Below the pieces are notes generated by a model, which had not been told where the DNA came from, made no database searches, and saw only the letters and a list, made by a program, of their open reading frames with translations. From an uncultured Tenacibaculum sp. (GTDB taxonomy: Bacteria > Bacteroidota > Bacteroidia > Flavobacteriales > Flavobacteriaceae), in assembly GCF_947494125.1 (NCBI RefSeq), contig NZ_CANLTU010000012.1, positions 1-64,000 of the forward strand: a DNA stretch of 64,000 nt. The letters run 5' to 3'. Positions 8,542-17,270 of this stretch are shown here, one piece after another. Position numbers and translations under genes: made by a program. Position 1 is the stretch's first letter, and every line of letters begins with the position of its first letter.

Positions 8542-10530
8542 ATGAACTTTGAATTACACTCAGAATTTAAGCCTACAGGAGATCAACCTTCAGCCATAAA
8601 ACAATTAGTAAACGGAATAACATCAGATGAAAAATACCAAACCCTTTTAGGAGTTACTGGTTCAGGTAAAACCTTTTCGGTTGCCAATGTAGTTGCTGAA
8701 GTAAATAGACCAACTTTAGTTTTAGCTCATAATAAAACTTTGGCAGCTCAATTATATTCTGAGTTCAAACAGTTCTTTCCAAACAACGCCGTAGAATACT
8801 TTGTTTCTTATTATGATTATTATCAGCCTGAAGCATATATTCCGGTAACAGGAACATTTATAGAAAAAGATTTATCTATTAATGATGAAATAGAACGTTT
8901 ACGAATTAGCACTTCGTCCTCTCTCCTATCTGGTCGTAGAGATGTATTAGTAGTTGCGTCAGTTTCTTGTTTATATGGTATTGGAAATCCAAATGAGTTT
9001 AAGAAAAATGTTATTCCAATTAAAGTAGATCAACAAATATCACGAACAAAATTCCTACATCTATTAGTAACTAGTTTATATGCACGTACAGAAGTAGAAA
9101 TAAAAAGTGGTACATTTAAAGTAAAAGGAGATGTTGTAACTATTTACCCATCATATGGAGATAGTGGATATAGAGTTCACTTTTTTGGGGATGAAATTGA
9201 AGAAATAGAGACTTTCGATATAGAAAGTAATCAAATCGTTGAAAAGTTAGATGAATTAACTATTTATCCAGCTAATTTATTTGTTACATCTCCAGATGTA
9301 CTACAAGAAGCCATTCATAAAATACAAGATGATATGGTAAAACAAGTGGATTATTTTAAAGAAATTGGCAAGCATTTAGAAGCAAAAAGGCTACAAGAAC
9401 GAACAGAATTTGATTTAGAAATGATTCGTGAATTAGGTTACTGTTCAGGAATTGAGAATTACTCTCGTTATCTAGATGGTAGAGATCCAGGAACCAGACC
9501 TTTCTGTTTATTAGATTATTTTCCTGAAGATTATTTAATGGTAATTGATGAAAGTCATGTTACTATTCCTCAAACACATGCTATGTATGGAGGTGATAGA
9601 AGCAGGAAAGAAAACTTAGTAGAGTACGGGTTCCGGTTACCTGCTGCAATGGATAATCGACCATTAAAATTTGATGAATTAGAAATGCTTCAAAATCAAG
9701 TAATTTACGTTTCTGCAACCCCTGCTGATTATGAATTACAGAAAACAGAAGGTGTATTTGTTGAACAAGTAATTAGACCTACTGGCTTATTAGACCCTGT
9801 AATAGAAGTACGTCCAAGCTTGAATCAGATTGATGATTTAATTGAAGAAATTCAAATTAGAGTAGAAAAAGACGAACGTACACTGGTTACTACGTTAACC
9901 AAACGAATGGCTGAAGAATTAGCAAAATACTTAACTAGAATTCAAGTTCGTTGTCGTTATATACATTCGGATGTAGATACCTTAGAACGTGTGCAAATAA
10001 TGCAAGATTTACGAAAAGGTATTTTTGATGTTTTAATTGGTGTAAACTTACTTCGTGAAGGGCTAGATTTACCAGAAGTATCTTTAGTAGCTATTTTAGA
10101 TGCAGATAAAGAAGGTTTTTTACGTAGTCACAGATCAATAACTCAAACTGTTGGTAGAGCTGCTCGTAATGTAAATGGACTCGCTATTTTATACGCTGAT
10201 AAAGTTACAAATAGCATGCAACGCACTATAGACGAAACAGAAAGACGTAGAGAGAAACAAATTAATTATAATACTAAAAACGGGATTACTCCTACTCAAA
10301 TTAATAAAAAATTAGACAATACGCTTTCTAAAGATACTATTACTACATATCAATATGATAATGCTATTCAAAAAGCTGCGGAGCAAGATTTAGAATATTT
10401 ACCTAAAGAAGAAATAGAAAAACGCATTCGTACTAAACGTAAACAGATGGAAGAAGCCGCTAAAGCTTTAGACTTTTTAGTAGCTGCGCAATTACGTGAT
10501 GAAATTAAAGTTTTAAAAGAAAACTTATAA
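8542..10530 (+). CDS. uvrB: Excinuclease ABC subunit UvrB
   Basis: A 662-residue UvrB of normal length, the damage-verifying helicase-like subunit of nucleotide excision repair. It receives DNA from UvrA and recruits UvrC for the dual incision. Visible features are Walker A GVTGSGKT (37-44), the damage-probing beta-hairpin region YYDYYQPEAY (90-99), a DESH helicase motif II near residue 335, motif VI with QTVGRAARN, and a C-terminal UVR coiled-coil motif (about 624-662, KRKQMEEAAKALDF) that binds UvrC. It is cytoplasmic. It stands alone and ends 2 bases before the stop codon of the opposite-strand gene, with no hairpin between the two. uvrA and uvrC are not in the window. Confidence 0.98.
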   Translation: MNFELHSEFKPTGDQPSAIKQLVNGITSDEKYQTLLGVTGSGKTFSVANVVAEVNRPTLVLAHNKTLAAQLYSEFKQFFPNNAVEYFVSYYDYYQPEAYIPVTGTFIEKDLSINDEIERLRISTSSSLLSGRRDVLVVASVSCLYGIGNPNEFKKNVIPIKVDQQISRTKFLHLLVTSLYARTEVEIKSGTFKVKGDVVTIYPSYGDSGYRVHFFGDEIEEIETFDIESNQIVEKLDELTIYPANLFVTSPDVLQEAIHKIQDDMVKQVDYFKEIGKHLEAKRLQERTEFDLEMIRELGYCSGIENYSRYLDGRDPGTRPFCLLDYFPEDYLMVIDESHVTIPQTHAMYGGDRSRKENLVEYGFRLPAAMDNRPLKFDELEMLQNQVIYVSATPADYELQKTEGVFVEQVIRPTGLLDPVIEVRPSLNQIDDLIEEIQIRVEKDERTLVTTLTKRMAEELAKYLTRIQVRCRYIHSDVDTLERVQIMQDLRKGIFDVLIGVNLLREGLDLPEVSLVAILDADKEGFLRSHRSITQTVGRAARNVNGLAILYADKVTNSMQRTIDETERRREKQINYNTKNGITPTQINKKLDNTLSKDTITTYQYDNAIQKAAEQDLEYLPKEEIEKRIRTKRKQMEEAAKALDFLVAAQLRDEIKVLKENL

Positions 10531-10532
10531 CT

Positions 10533-11099
10533 TTAATCTTTACTTCCCCAAGGTGCACTTGGTATATTTATCTCTTTTGTTAAATCAAATTTTACAGAGA
10601 AGAACCTACCAACACCTACTCTACGTAAATTATAAGTAAAACTTGTTTTATCTATAGTTACCCACCAAACATTAGTAGAAGCATAAGGTATTAAACTCGC
10701 TGTATGTTGGTCAGCAGGGAAAAACTGAATATGAGCTAGGCCCTTATTCGGATTAACACCCCCATATTGAGTAATTTTATCTTCAGATCCATCTTTATGT
10801 CTATGATCATGTTTCAAACTAATAAATTTATCTTCATTTAATTTAAAAACCCAAGTACGTGATTTATTATTCCCCACAAAAAAAGGGATTCTTATTGTAT
10901 TATCTTCGCAAACGCGAAAATGCATCACTAATTTTTCTCCAGTAAAACCATCACCTTCTTTTCCTCCTTCAACTATTTCCCCTTCATATGCTTTCCCGCA
11001 ATGACTTTTTAAACTATTCCAAAATAACTCAGAATTAGATACCTCTTGCGCTATTAATTGCAAAGGGAATAATAGTAACATCAATAATAACTTTCTCAT
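10533..11099 (-). CDS. Exported protein of unknown function
   Basis: A 188-residue protein starting MRKLLLMLLLFPLQLIAQ, a clear signal peptide. An upstream in-frame start exists, but the chosen ATG places the signal peptide at the N-terminus. The mature part is small and beta-rich with histidine and aromatic residues (KHDHRHKDG, FFPADQHTASLIP, NVWWVTID). It resembles uncharacterised exported proteins of Flavobacteria, but I do not recognise a named domain. It is convergent with uvrB, with stop codons 2 bases apart. It lies downstream of sucC on the same strand, but the terminator at 11143-11169 separates the two. Likely periplasmic; function unknown. Confidence 0.75.
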   Translation of the reverse strand: MRKLLLMLLLFPLQLIAQEVSNSELFWNSLKSHCGKAYEGEIVEGGKEGDGFTGEKLVMHFRVCEDNTIRIPFFVGNNKSRTWVFKLNEDKFISLKHDHRHKDGSEDKITQYGGVNPNKGLAHIQFFPADQHTASLIPYASTNVWWVTIDKTSFTYNLRRVGVGRFFSVKFDLTKEINIPSAPWGSKD

Positions 11100-11142
11100 T
11101 TTTATAAATCTGTTTTCATTAAGTTCCACCAAGATAAAACAA

Positions 11143-11169
11143 AAAAACCTCACAAAAAGTGAGGTTTTT
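11143..11169 (-). terminator. Rho-independent terminator after sucC
   Basis: An 11-bp perfect stem AAAAACCTCAC / GTGAGGTTTTT around a 5-base A loop, ending in a U-run on the minus strand. It sits 25 bases past the sucC stop and just upstream of the exported-protein gene, so it should separate them. Confidence 0.85.
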
Positions 11170-11193
11170 AATATATAACTAAGAATTTAATTT

Positions 11194-12390
11194 TTAAGCT
11201 TCTAAAACTTCTTGTACTTTATCAGCTGCTTCTTGGAACTCAGTAGCTGAGATAATTTCCATTCCACTATTATCAATTAATTCTTTTGCTTCTTTAGCGT
11301 TTGTTCCTTGTAAACGACAAATAATAGGCACATTAATTTTGTCTCCCATATTTTTATAAGCATCAACAACACCTTGAGCAACACGATCACAACGAACGAT
11401 TCCTCCAAAAATGTTAACTAAAATTGCTTTTACATTAGTATCTTTTAAAATAATACCAAAAGCCGTTTCAACACGTTGAGCATCTGCAGTACCACCAACA
11501 TCTAAAAAGTTAGCTGGATCACCACCTGCTTGCTTAATTAAATCCATAGTTCCCATTGCTAATCCAGCTCCGTTTACCATACATCCAACATTTCCATCTA
11601 AATCTACATAGTTTAAACCTGCAGCTTTCGCTTCAACCTCAATTGGGTTCTCTTCACGAATATCACGCATTGCTGCATAATCTTTATGACGATATAAAGC
11701 GTTTTCATCTAAAGTTACTTTAGCATCTACAGCCATAATTTTATCATCAGATGTTTTTAACACAGGGTTAATTTCAAACATTGCTGAATCTGACTTGATG
11801 TATGCAGTATATAAAGCGGTAACAAACTTTACCATTTCTTTTAAAGCTCCACCACTTAAACCTAAGTTAAAAGCAATTTTACGAGCTTGGAAAGGCATTA
11901 ATCCTGTTGCTGGGTCAACTTCTTCAGTAAAAATTAAATGAGGAGTTTCTTCAGCTACAGTTTCAATATCCATACCTCCTTCTGTAGAATACATAATCAT
12001 ATTTCTACCAGTACCACGATTTAATAAAACCGACATATAAAATTCACTCGGCTCACTATCACCAGGATAATAAACATCCTCAGCAATTAAAACTTGGTTT
12101 ACTAATTTACCTTCTGCTGAAGTTTGAGGTGTAATTAACATCATTCCTAAAATGTCATTAGAAATACTTTTTACCTCATCTAAGTTTTTAGCTAGCTTAA
12201 CTCCTCCACCTTTTCCACGACCACCTGCGTGTACTTGTGCTTTAATTACATGCCAACCAGTTCCTGTTTCTTCAGTTAACTTTTTTGCTGCTTCAACAGC
12301 TTCTTCTGGTGTATTTGCAACAACTCCGCGTTGAATACGAACGCCAAAACTGCTTAATATTTCTTTACCTTGATATTCGTGTAAGTTCAT
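11194..12390 (-). CDS. sucC: ADP-forming succinyl-CoA synthetase, beta subunit
   Basis: A 398-residue SucC. The start is placed at MNLHEYQGKEIL, the conserved family N-terminus; an 18-residue upstream extension is rejected. With the alpha subunit SucD it converts succinyl-CoA, phosphate and ADP to succinate, CoA and ATP in the TCA cycle. The N-terminal ATP-grasp fold is seen as KAQVHAGGRGKGGGVK and EINPVLKTSDDKIMAVDAK. The C-terminal CoA-ligase domain carries DVGGTAD and NIFGGIVRCD. It is cytoplasmic. sucD is not adjacent, which is common in Flavobacteria. A -7 box lies at 12416-12423 and a terminator follows the gene. Confidence 0.97.
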   Translation of the reverse strand: MNLHEYQGKEILSSFGVRIQRGVVANTPEEAVEAAKKLTEETGTGWHVIKAQVHAGGRGKGGGVKLAKNLDEVKSISNDILGMMLITPQTSAEGKLVNQVLIAEDVYYPGDSEPSEFYMSVLLNRGTGRNMIMYSTEGGMDIETVAEETPHLIFTEEVDPATGLMPFQARKIAFNLGLSGGALKEMVKFVTALYTAYIKSDSAMFEINPVLKTSDDKIMAVDAKVTLDENALYRHKDYAAMRDIREENPIEVEAKAAGLNYVDLDGNVGCMVNGAGLAMGTMDLIKQAGGDPANFLDVGGTADAQRVETAFGIILKDTNVKAILVNIFGGIVRCDRVAQGVVDAYKNMGDKINVPIICRLQGTNAKEAKELIDNSGMEIISATEFQEAADKVQEVLEA

Positions 12391-12415
12391 TAGATATGAA
12401 TTTTTTAAAGTCGAA

Positions 12416-12423
12416 CAAAAATA
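12416..12423 (-). promoter_or_regulatory. Promoter -7 box for sucC
   Basis: On the minus strand the sequence reads TATTTTTG, an exact fit to TAnnTTTG, about 25 bases upstream of the sucC ATG. The -33 element is not evident. Confidence 0.45.
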
Positions 12424-12568
12424 CAAATTCAAATGATAATACATTGCATTTTACCCTTTATTTTAATGTATTTGATAGTATATCACAAGATTTCTACTTT
12501 CACATATCTTTAACATTTGAAATGTAACGATCGCTTTTTTAACATGTCTTTACTCTAATTAACATGAT

Positions 12569-12596
12569 TTTATGATTTATTTTATTAAATCATAAA
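12569..12596. repeat. 11-bp inverted repeat between sucC and the DUF5916 gene
   Basis: TTTATGATTTA and its exact complement TAAATCATAAA are separated by 6 bases in the divergent intergenic region, 37 bases before the ATG at 12633. It could be an operator or an mRNA leader hairpin for the outer-membrane protein gene. No U-run follows. Confidence 0.45.
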
Positions 12597-12632
12597 TAAT
12601 TTAGCTTAACCATTTTACACTATCAATCAACT

Positions 12633-15128
12633 ATGTATAAAATCGCTATATTAATCAGCGCTATATTTCTAATATCCAGCAGCATAACTGCTCAAGAAAT
12701 TAACTCAAATAGGAAGAAAATTAATGCTACTCGTGTAGATTCTCCACCAAAGATTGATGGAATTTTAGATGATACTGCTTGGAGTAATACTCCTATTGCA
12801 AAAGATTTTGTGATGATGCGTCCTAATAATGGTGAAGCGGAACCAGATACTCATAAAACTGAAGTTAAAATAGTATATGATGATAATGCTATTTATATTT
12901 CTGCATTAATGCATACACCAGATGCTTCTAAAACTCCTGCCGAGTTTACCAATAGAGACAATTTTGGTAATTCAGATTTTTTTATGGTTATGATTAACCC
13001 AAATGATGATGGACAAAATCCAACCATGTTTATTGTAACTGCATCAGGTGTACAAATAGATTCAAAAGTTTCTAATGGGAACAATGAAGATTACAATTGG
13101 AGTGCTGTTTGGGAAAGTAGTATAAAAATTAATGATACTGATTGGGTTGCAGAAATGAAAATTCCATACAGAGCCTTACGATTTGCGAATGAATCAGTTC
13201 AATCATGGGGAATGAATTTCCATAGAGAAATTAGAAATTTAAATGCTCGTTATACTTGGAATCATATCAATAATCAACAAGGTTCTTGGACTCAATACGA
13301 TGGTTTAATTGAAGATTTTAAAAATATTACACCTCCTACTCGATTAAGTTTTTACCCTTACGCATCAACAACAGTAACTTCTTTTGATGGCACTACTGAT
13401 TTTGATTGGAGTGTTGGTATGGATGTAAAATATGGAATTACAGAAAATTTTACGCTAGATGCCACTTTAATTCCAGATTTTGGACAAACTGCCTTTGACA
13501 ATGTAACCTTAAACTTAGGTCCATTTGAACAACAATTTAGTGAACAACGTCAATTTTTTACTGAAGGAACAGAACTTTTTACAAAAGGTCGTTTATTTTA
13601 TTCTAGAAGAATTGGAGGAAATCCTATAGATCAATTTTCTGATGAGAGAAATTTAATTGATGAAGAAGTATTTACAAATGGTAAAAAAGTAAATGAAGAA
13701 ATTACCGATTATCCTGATGTTAAAATGCTAAATGCTATTAAAATATCGGGAAGAACAAAAAAAGGGTTAGGTATTGGATTTTTCAATGCTATAACTGATA
13801 AAACTGAAGCTACAATTACCAAAACTGAACAAGTTATTAATGGTACAGAAACTATTTCTAATGTTAGTACATATAAAACGGTAACAAGTCCATTAACTAA
13901 TTATAACATTATGGTCTTAGACCAGCAATTTAATCAGAATTCATCTGTAACATTAATTAATACTAATGTTACACGTGATGGTAGATATAGAGATGCAAAT
14001 GCTACTGGTTTACTTTGGCATGTTGAAGATAAAGGGAGTAATTATAATATAGATGGTTCTTTTAAAATGACAAATATTTCTGATGATGTTGACAATCCTA
14101 ACACGGGATATTCTTTCGACACAAGTCTTGGTAAGCAATCTGGAAATTGGAGAGGGGAAGTTGGATACAACTTCGAAAATAAAGACTTCAATCCTAACGA
14201 TTTAGGAATTTTATTTAGAAATAATAGACAAAGAATTTATGGCTTTCTTGGATACAGGCTATTAAAACCAAAAGGAATGTTTAATAATTATGGAGTTAAT
14301 TTTTATTATAATATAAACTTTTTACACAACCCTGGAACTTATACTGGAGCTAATGGAGGACTATCTTTTTGGTCTCAAACAAAAAAACGTTTTGGTTTTG
14401 GAGGGAATTTAAACTTTAGTACTGAAACAAAAGATTTTTTTGAACCGAGACAAGGTACCACAAGTGGTATATTTTTTAACAGCCCACAAAGGCTTAATGT
14501 TAATCATTGGGGGTCTTCAGATTACAGAAAAAAATTAGCTTTTGATTATAGTTGGTATTATACTTTTTTCAAGAATAACCCTAGAGAAGGCTACGGTTTT
14601 AGAATTTCGCCTAGATATCGTTTTAACAACCAGTTTTCTTTAATTTATGGTTTTAGGTATAATAAAACAAACAACGATCAGGGGTATGTAACTACCTTAG
14701 ATAATGATGATATTATTTTTGGACAAAGAGATAGGTCTTCTTACAACAATTCTGTTTCTGGAAAATATAGTTTTAGTACAAAATCATCTTTGTCTTTAAC
14801 ATTCCGTCATAACTGGAGTAAAGTACCATATCAAAATCAGTTTTATAAATTAAACACAAATAACGGTTTACTTGAAGCAAATGCTTATTCAGATAATCAT
14901 GATGTTAATTTTAATAGTTGGAATTTAGATCTTAATTATGTTTGGCAATTTGCTCCTGGTAGTCAATTAATTGCTTTTTACAGAAATTCAATTTCTAATT
15001 TTAATGAGCACGCGCACCAAGGTTTCTTTAAAAATTTAGATAGTTTATTTGATGAATCTAATCGACATACATTTTCTGTTCGTTTAGTATATTTTATCGA
15101 CTACAATAATCTTAAAAATATATTATAA
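12633..15128 (+). CDS. DUF5916 outer-membrane protein with CBM9-like N-terminal domain
   Basis: An 831-residue exported protein with a signal peptide (cut near SSITAQ). Residues about 30-230 look like a family 9 carbohydrate-binding-type sandwich (PPKIDGILDDTAW, VKIVYDDNAIYISALM, EMKIPYRALRF). The remaining 600 residues are the DUF5916 region, rich in alternating aromatic strands (FSFYGFRY-type patterns, YGFRISPRYRF, NLDLNYVWQF), as in an outer-membrane beta barrel. The end HTFSVRLVYFIDYNN is typical of a closing strand. The family is common in Bacteroidota and often annotated as hydrolase or carbohydrate-binding, but no catalytic activity is established. It is divergent from sucC and followed by a strong terminator. 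Confidence 0.85.
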   Translation: MYKIAILISAIFLISSSITAQEINSNRKKINATRVDSPPKIDGILDDTAWSNTPIAKDFVMMRPNNGEAEPDTHKTEVKIVYDDNAIYISALMHTPDASKTPAEFTNRDNFGNSDFFMVMINPNDDGQNPTMFIVTASGVQIDSKVSNGNNEDYNWSAVWESSIKINDTDWVAEMKIPYRALRFANESVQSWGMNFHREIRNLNARYTWNHINNQQGSWTQYDGLIEDFKNITPPTRLSFYPYASTTVTSFDGTTDFDWSVGMDVKYGITENFTLDATLIPDFGQTAFDNVTLNLGPFEQQFSEQRQFFTEGTELFTKGRLFYSRRIGGNPIDQFSDERNLIDEEVFTNGKKVNEEITDYPDVKMLNAIKISGRTKKGLGIGFFNAITDKTEATITKTEQVINGTETISNVSTYKTVTSPLTNYNIMVLDQQFNQNSSVTLINTNVTRDGRYRDANATGLLWHVEDKGSNYNIDGSFKMTNISDDVDNPNTGYSFDTSLGKQSGNWRGEVGYNFENKDFNPNDLGILFRNNRQRIYGFLGYRLLKPKGMFNNYGVNFYYNINFLHNPGTYTGANGGLSFWSQTKKRFGFGGNLNFSTETKDFFEPRQGTTSGIFFNSPQRLNVNHWGSSDYRKKLAFDYSWYYTFFKNNPREGYGFRISPRYRFNNQFSLIYGFRYNKTNNDQGYVTTLDNDDIIFGQRDRSSYNNSVSGKYSFSTKSSLSLTFRHNWSKVPYQNQFYKLNTNNGLLEANAYSDNHDVNFNSWNLDLNYVWQFAPGSQLIAFYRNSISNFNEHAHQGFFKNLDSLFDESNRHTFSVRLVYFIDYNNLKNIL

Positions 15129-15150
15129 TAGGGTTTATTATATATAGTTT

Positions 15151-15190
15151 GAAATAAGGTAAGCTTTAAAGTTTATCTTATTTCTTTTTT
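15151..15190 (+). terminator. Terminator after the DUF5916 gene
   Basis: GAAATAAGGTAAGCTTT pairs over all 17 bases with the adjoining AAAGTTTATCTTATTTC, two pairs being G-U, and six T residues follow at 15185-15190. It separates the outer-membrane protein gene from the ABC ATPase gene. Confidence 0.8.
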
Positions 15191-15218
15191 ATACTTTCGT
15201 TACATTGAATTTAAGATT

Positions 15219-15881
15219 ATGATTATTACTAAAAACATCCATAAGCAGTATGGTGATGTTGAAATATTAAAAGGAGTAGATCTTCATATTAAGAAAGGTG
15301 AAATTGTTGCTATTGTTGGTCCATCGGGAGCAGGAAAAACAACCTTACTTCAAATTTTAGGAACATTAGACAAGCCTAACAAAGAACAAGGTTATGATCT
15401 TTTAGTTGATAATGTTTCTATTAAAAATTTAAATGATGATGAAGTATCTTCTTTTAGAAATAAAAACATAGGGTTTATATTTCAATTTCATCAACTATTA
15501 CCTGAATTTACTGCTTTAGAAAATGTTTGTATACCTGCATTCATTGGAGGAAAATCAAAATCATCAACAGAAAAGAGAGCTAAAGAATTATTAAGTTTTT
15601 TAGGATTATCTCATAGAGAAAACCACAAACCTAGCGAGCTTTCTGGAGGAGAACAACAAAGAGTTGCAGTAGCTAGAGCTTTAATTAATGAACCATCTGT
15701 TATTTTTGCTGATGAACCTTCAGGTAATTTAGATTCAAGTTCTGCTAAAAAACTACATGAACTTTTCTTTGAACTCCGAGATAAATTTGGACAAACATTT
15801 GTTTTAGTTACTCATAACAAAGAATTAGCGAAAATGGCTGACCGTACCCTAACTATGAAAGATGGAATTATTATTGATTAA
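15219..15881 (+). CDS. LolD-like ABC transporter ATP-binding protein
   Basis: A 220-residue ATPase of the LolD/MacB-type group. It carries Walker [10 protein letters not shown] (34-42), a Q-loop ([18 protein letters not shown]), signature [15 protein letters not shown], Walker [14 protein letters not shown] and an H-loop (LVTHNKEL). [16 protein letters not shown] is typical of LolD, the ATPase that powers release of lipoproteins from the inner membrane to LolA. No permease gene is adjacent, so the partner is encoded elsewhere and the LolD role is an inference from family resemblance. A CPBP protease gene follows after 47 bases on the same strand and may be co-transcribed. A near-consensus -7 box, TACTTTCG, lies at 15192-15199. 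Confidence 0.85.
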   Translation: MIITKNIHKQYGDVEILKGVDLHIKKGEIVAIVGPSGAGKTTLLQILGTLDKPNKEQGYDLLVDNVSIKNLNDDEVSSFRNKNIGFIFQFHQLLPEFTALENVCIPAFIGGKSKSSTEKRAKELLSFLGLSHRENHKPSELSGGEQQRVAVARALINEPSVIFADEPSGNLDSSSAKKLHELFFELRDKFGQTFVLVTHNKELAKMADRTLTMKDGIIID

Positions 15882-15928
15882 TGTAACAAATTCATGTTTA
15901 ATGCTACTTATAGCAAACCAACTTAACC

Positions 15929-16480
15929 ATGAGAGATACATTTTACGAGCTAATTTCTTTTTTAAAAAATCCTGTATTAGAAAAAGACAATAATCAAAAT
16001 AATGCATATCGGTTTAAGAAGTTCTTACATATTCTTATTATAAGTATATTAACTGGTGCTGCATTATCTCCTTTATTTGTATTAATAGAACATTTAGGCT
16101 TGGTTAATATGGATGAACATGCTATGGAAGAGTTAATGAAAAACATGTCTAAATTCAAAATTTTTCTCTTCGCAGTAATAGCAGCTCCATTAATAGAAGA
16201 ATTAATTTTTAGAGCGCCAATAACATTGTTTCGTCAACAAAAATCTTTCAGAGTAGCTTTTTATATTTTCGCTATTACTTTTGGCTTGATTCATTTAACA
16301 AATTTTACAATAACGAATAACGTACTTTTACTTGCCCCTATATTAGTTGCTCCACAAATAATATTAGGAGGTTATTTAGGGTTTATTAGAGTTCGTTTCG
16401 GATTAATTTGGAGTATTCTTTTACATGCCTCTTACAATGCTTTCTTTGTTTTTATTAGTTTTGCTGGAGATTTACTGTAA
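15929..16480 (+). CDS. CPBP family intramembrane glutamic endopeptidase
   Basis: A 183-residue integral membrane protein with about four to five hydrophobic segments. The family's catalytic motifs are present: EELIFR (E90 E91 ... R95), FGLIHL with its histidine, and HASYNAFF near the C-terminus. The family (CaaX protease and bacteriocin-processing) includes Rce1-type intramembrane glutamate proteases; bacterial substrates are mostly unknown. Its stop codon is immediately followed by the ATG of the TIGR02757 gene with no gap, which implies co-translation and an operon running from 15219 or 15929 to at least 17242. Confidence 0.85.
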   Translation: MRDTFYELISFLKNPVLEKDNNQNNAYRFKKFLHILIISILTGAALSPLFVLIEHLGLVNMDEHAMEELMKNMSKFKIFLFAVIAAPLIEELIFRAPITLFRQQKSFRVAFYIFAITFGLIHLTNFTITNNVLLLAPILVAPQIILGGYLGFIRVRFGLIWSILLHASYNAFFVFISFAGDLL

Positions 16481-17242
16481 ATGAATAAAACTGAACTAAA
16501 AGAATTTCTTGACGAAAAAGTAGTAAAGTATAATAACTTAGACTTTATTGAAAGTGATCCTATACAAATTCCTCATCGGTATAATTTAAAAGAAGATATT
16601 GAAATTATTGGTTTTTTAGCAGCAACAATAGCTTGGGGAAATCGTAAAATGATTATTAAAAATGCTTCTAGAATGACTGAATTACTCGGTAACTCTCCCT
16701 ATGATTTTGTAATGAACCATACTGAAGATAATCTAGAAAATTTCGATGGTTTTGTTCATCGTACTTTTAATGCTGATGATTTTAAGTTTTTTATAAAATC
16801 TTTGAAAAACATTTATCTAAATCATAAAGGATTAGAATCTATATTATCAACTAAAGAAAATGATAATTATAAATTAGCTATCCATAATTTTAAACAAGTT
16901 TTCTTTGAAATCCCACATTTAAGCAGAACATTAAAGCACGTTTCTGACCCATTAAAAAATTCAGCTTCAAAAAGAATAAACATGTTTTTACGCTGGATGG
17001 TACGTGATAATAAAACTGGAGTAGATTTTGGTATATGGAAGACACATTCTCCAACTCACTTACATTGCCCTTTAGATGTACATTCTGGAAATGTTTCACG
17101 CAAACTAGGCATATTAACTAGAAAGCAAAACGATTGGAAAGCATTAGTTGAGTTAGATACTACTTTACGAGAATTTGATAAGAATGACCCGGTTAAATAT
17201 GACTTTGCCTTATTTGGATTAGGTGTTTTTGAGAAGTTTTAA
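16481..17242 (+). CDS. TIGR02757 family protein
   Basis: A 253-residue cytoplasmic protein with no signal peptide. It has the family's recognisable N-terminal region (IPHRYNLKEDIEIIGFLAATIAWGNR is split here by motif: HRY at about 28 and AWGNRK at about 46) and the motifs FLRWMVR, DFGIWK and LHCPLDVHSGNVSRKLG. Conserved histidine and cysteine residues near LHCPLDVH suggest metal binding or catalysis, but the family has no established function. It begins on the base after the CPBP stop codon, so translational coupling is likely. The S10 peptidase ATG lies 28 bases downstream. Confidence 0.85.
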   Translation: MNKTELKEFLDEKVVKYNNLDFIESDPIQIPHRYNLKEDIEIIGFLAATIAWGNRKMIIKNASRMTELLGNSPYDFVMNHTEDNLENFDGFVHRTFNADDFKFFIKSLKNIYLNHKGLESILSTKENDNYKLAIHNFKQVFFEIPHLSRTLKHVSDPLKNSASKRINMFLRWMVRDNKTGVDFGIWKTHSPTHLHCPLDVHSGNVSRKLGILTRKQNDWKALVELDTTLREFDKNDPVKYDFALFGLGVFEKF

Positions 17243-17270
17243 TACTTTTAACTTTCTTAACAACCATACT

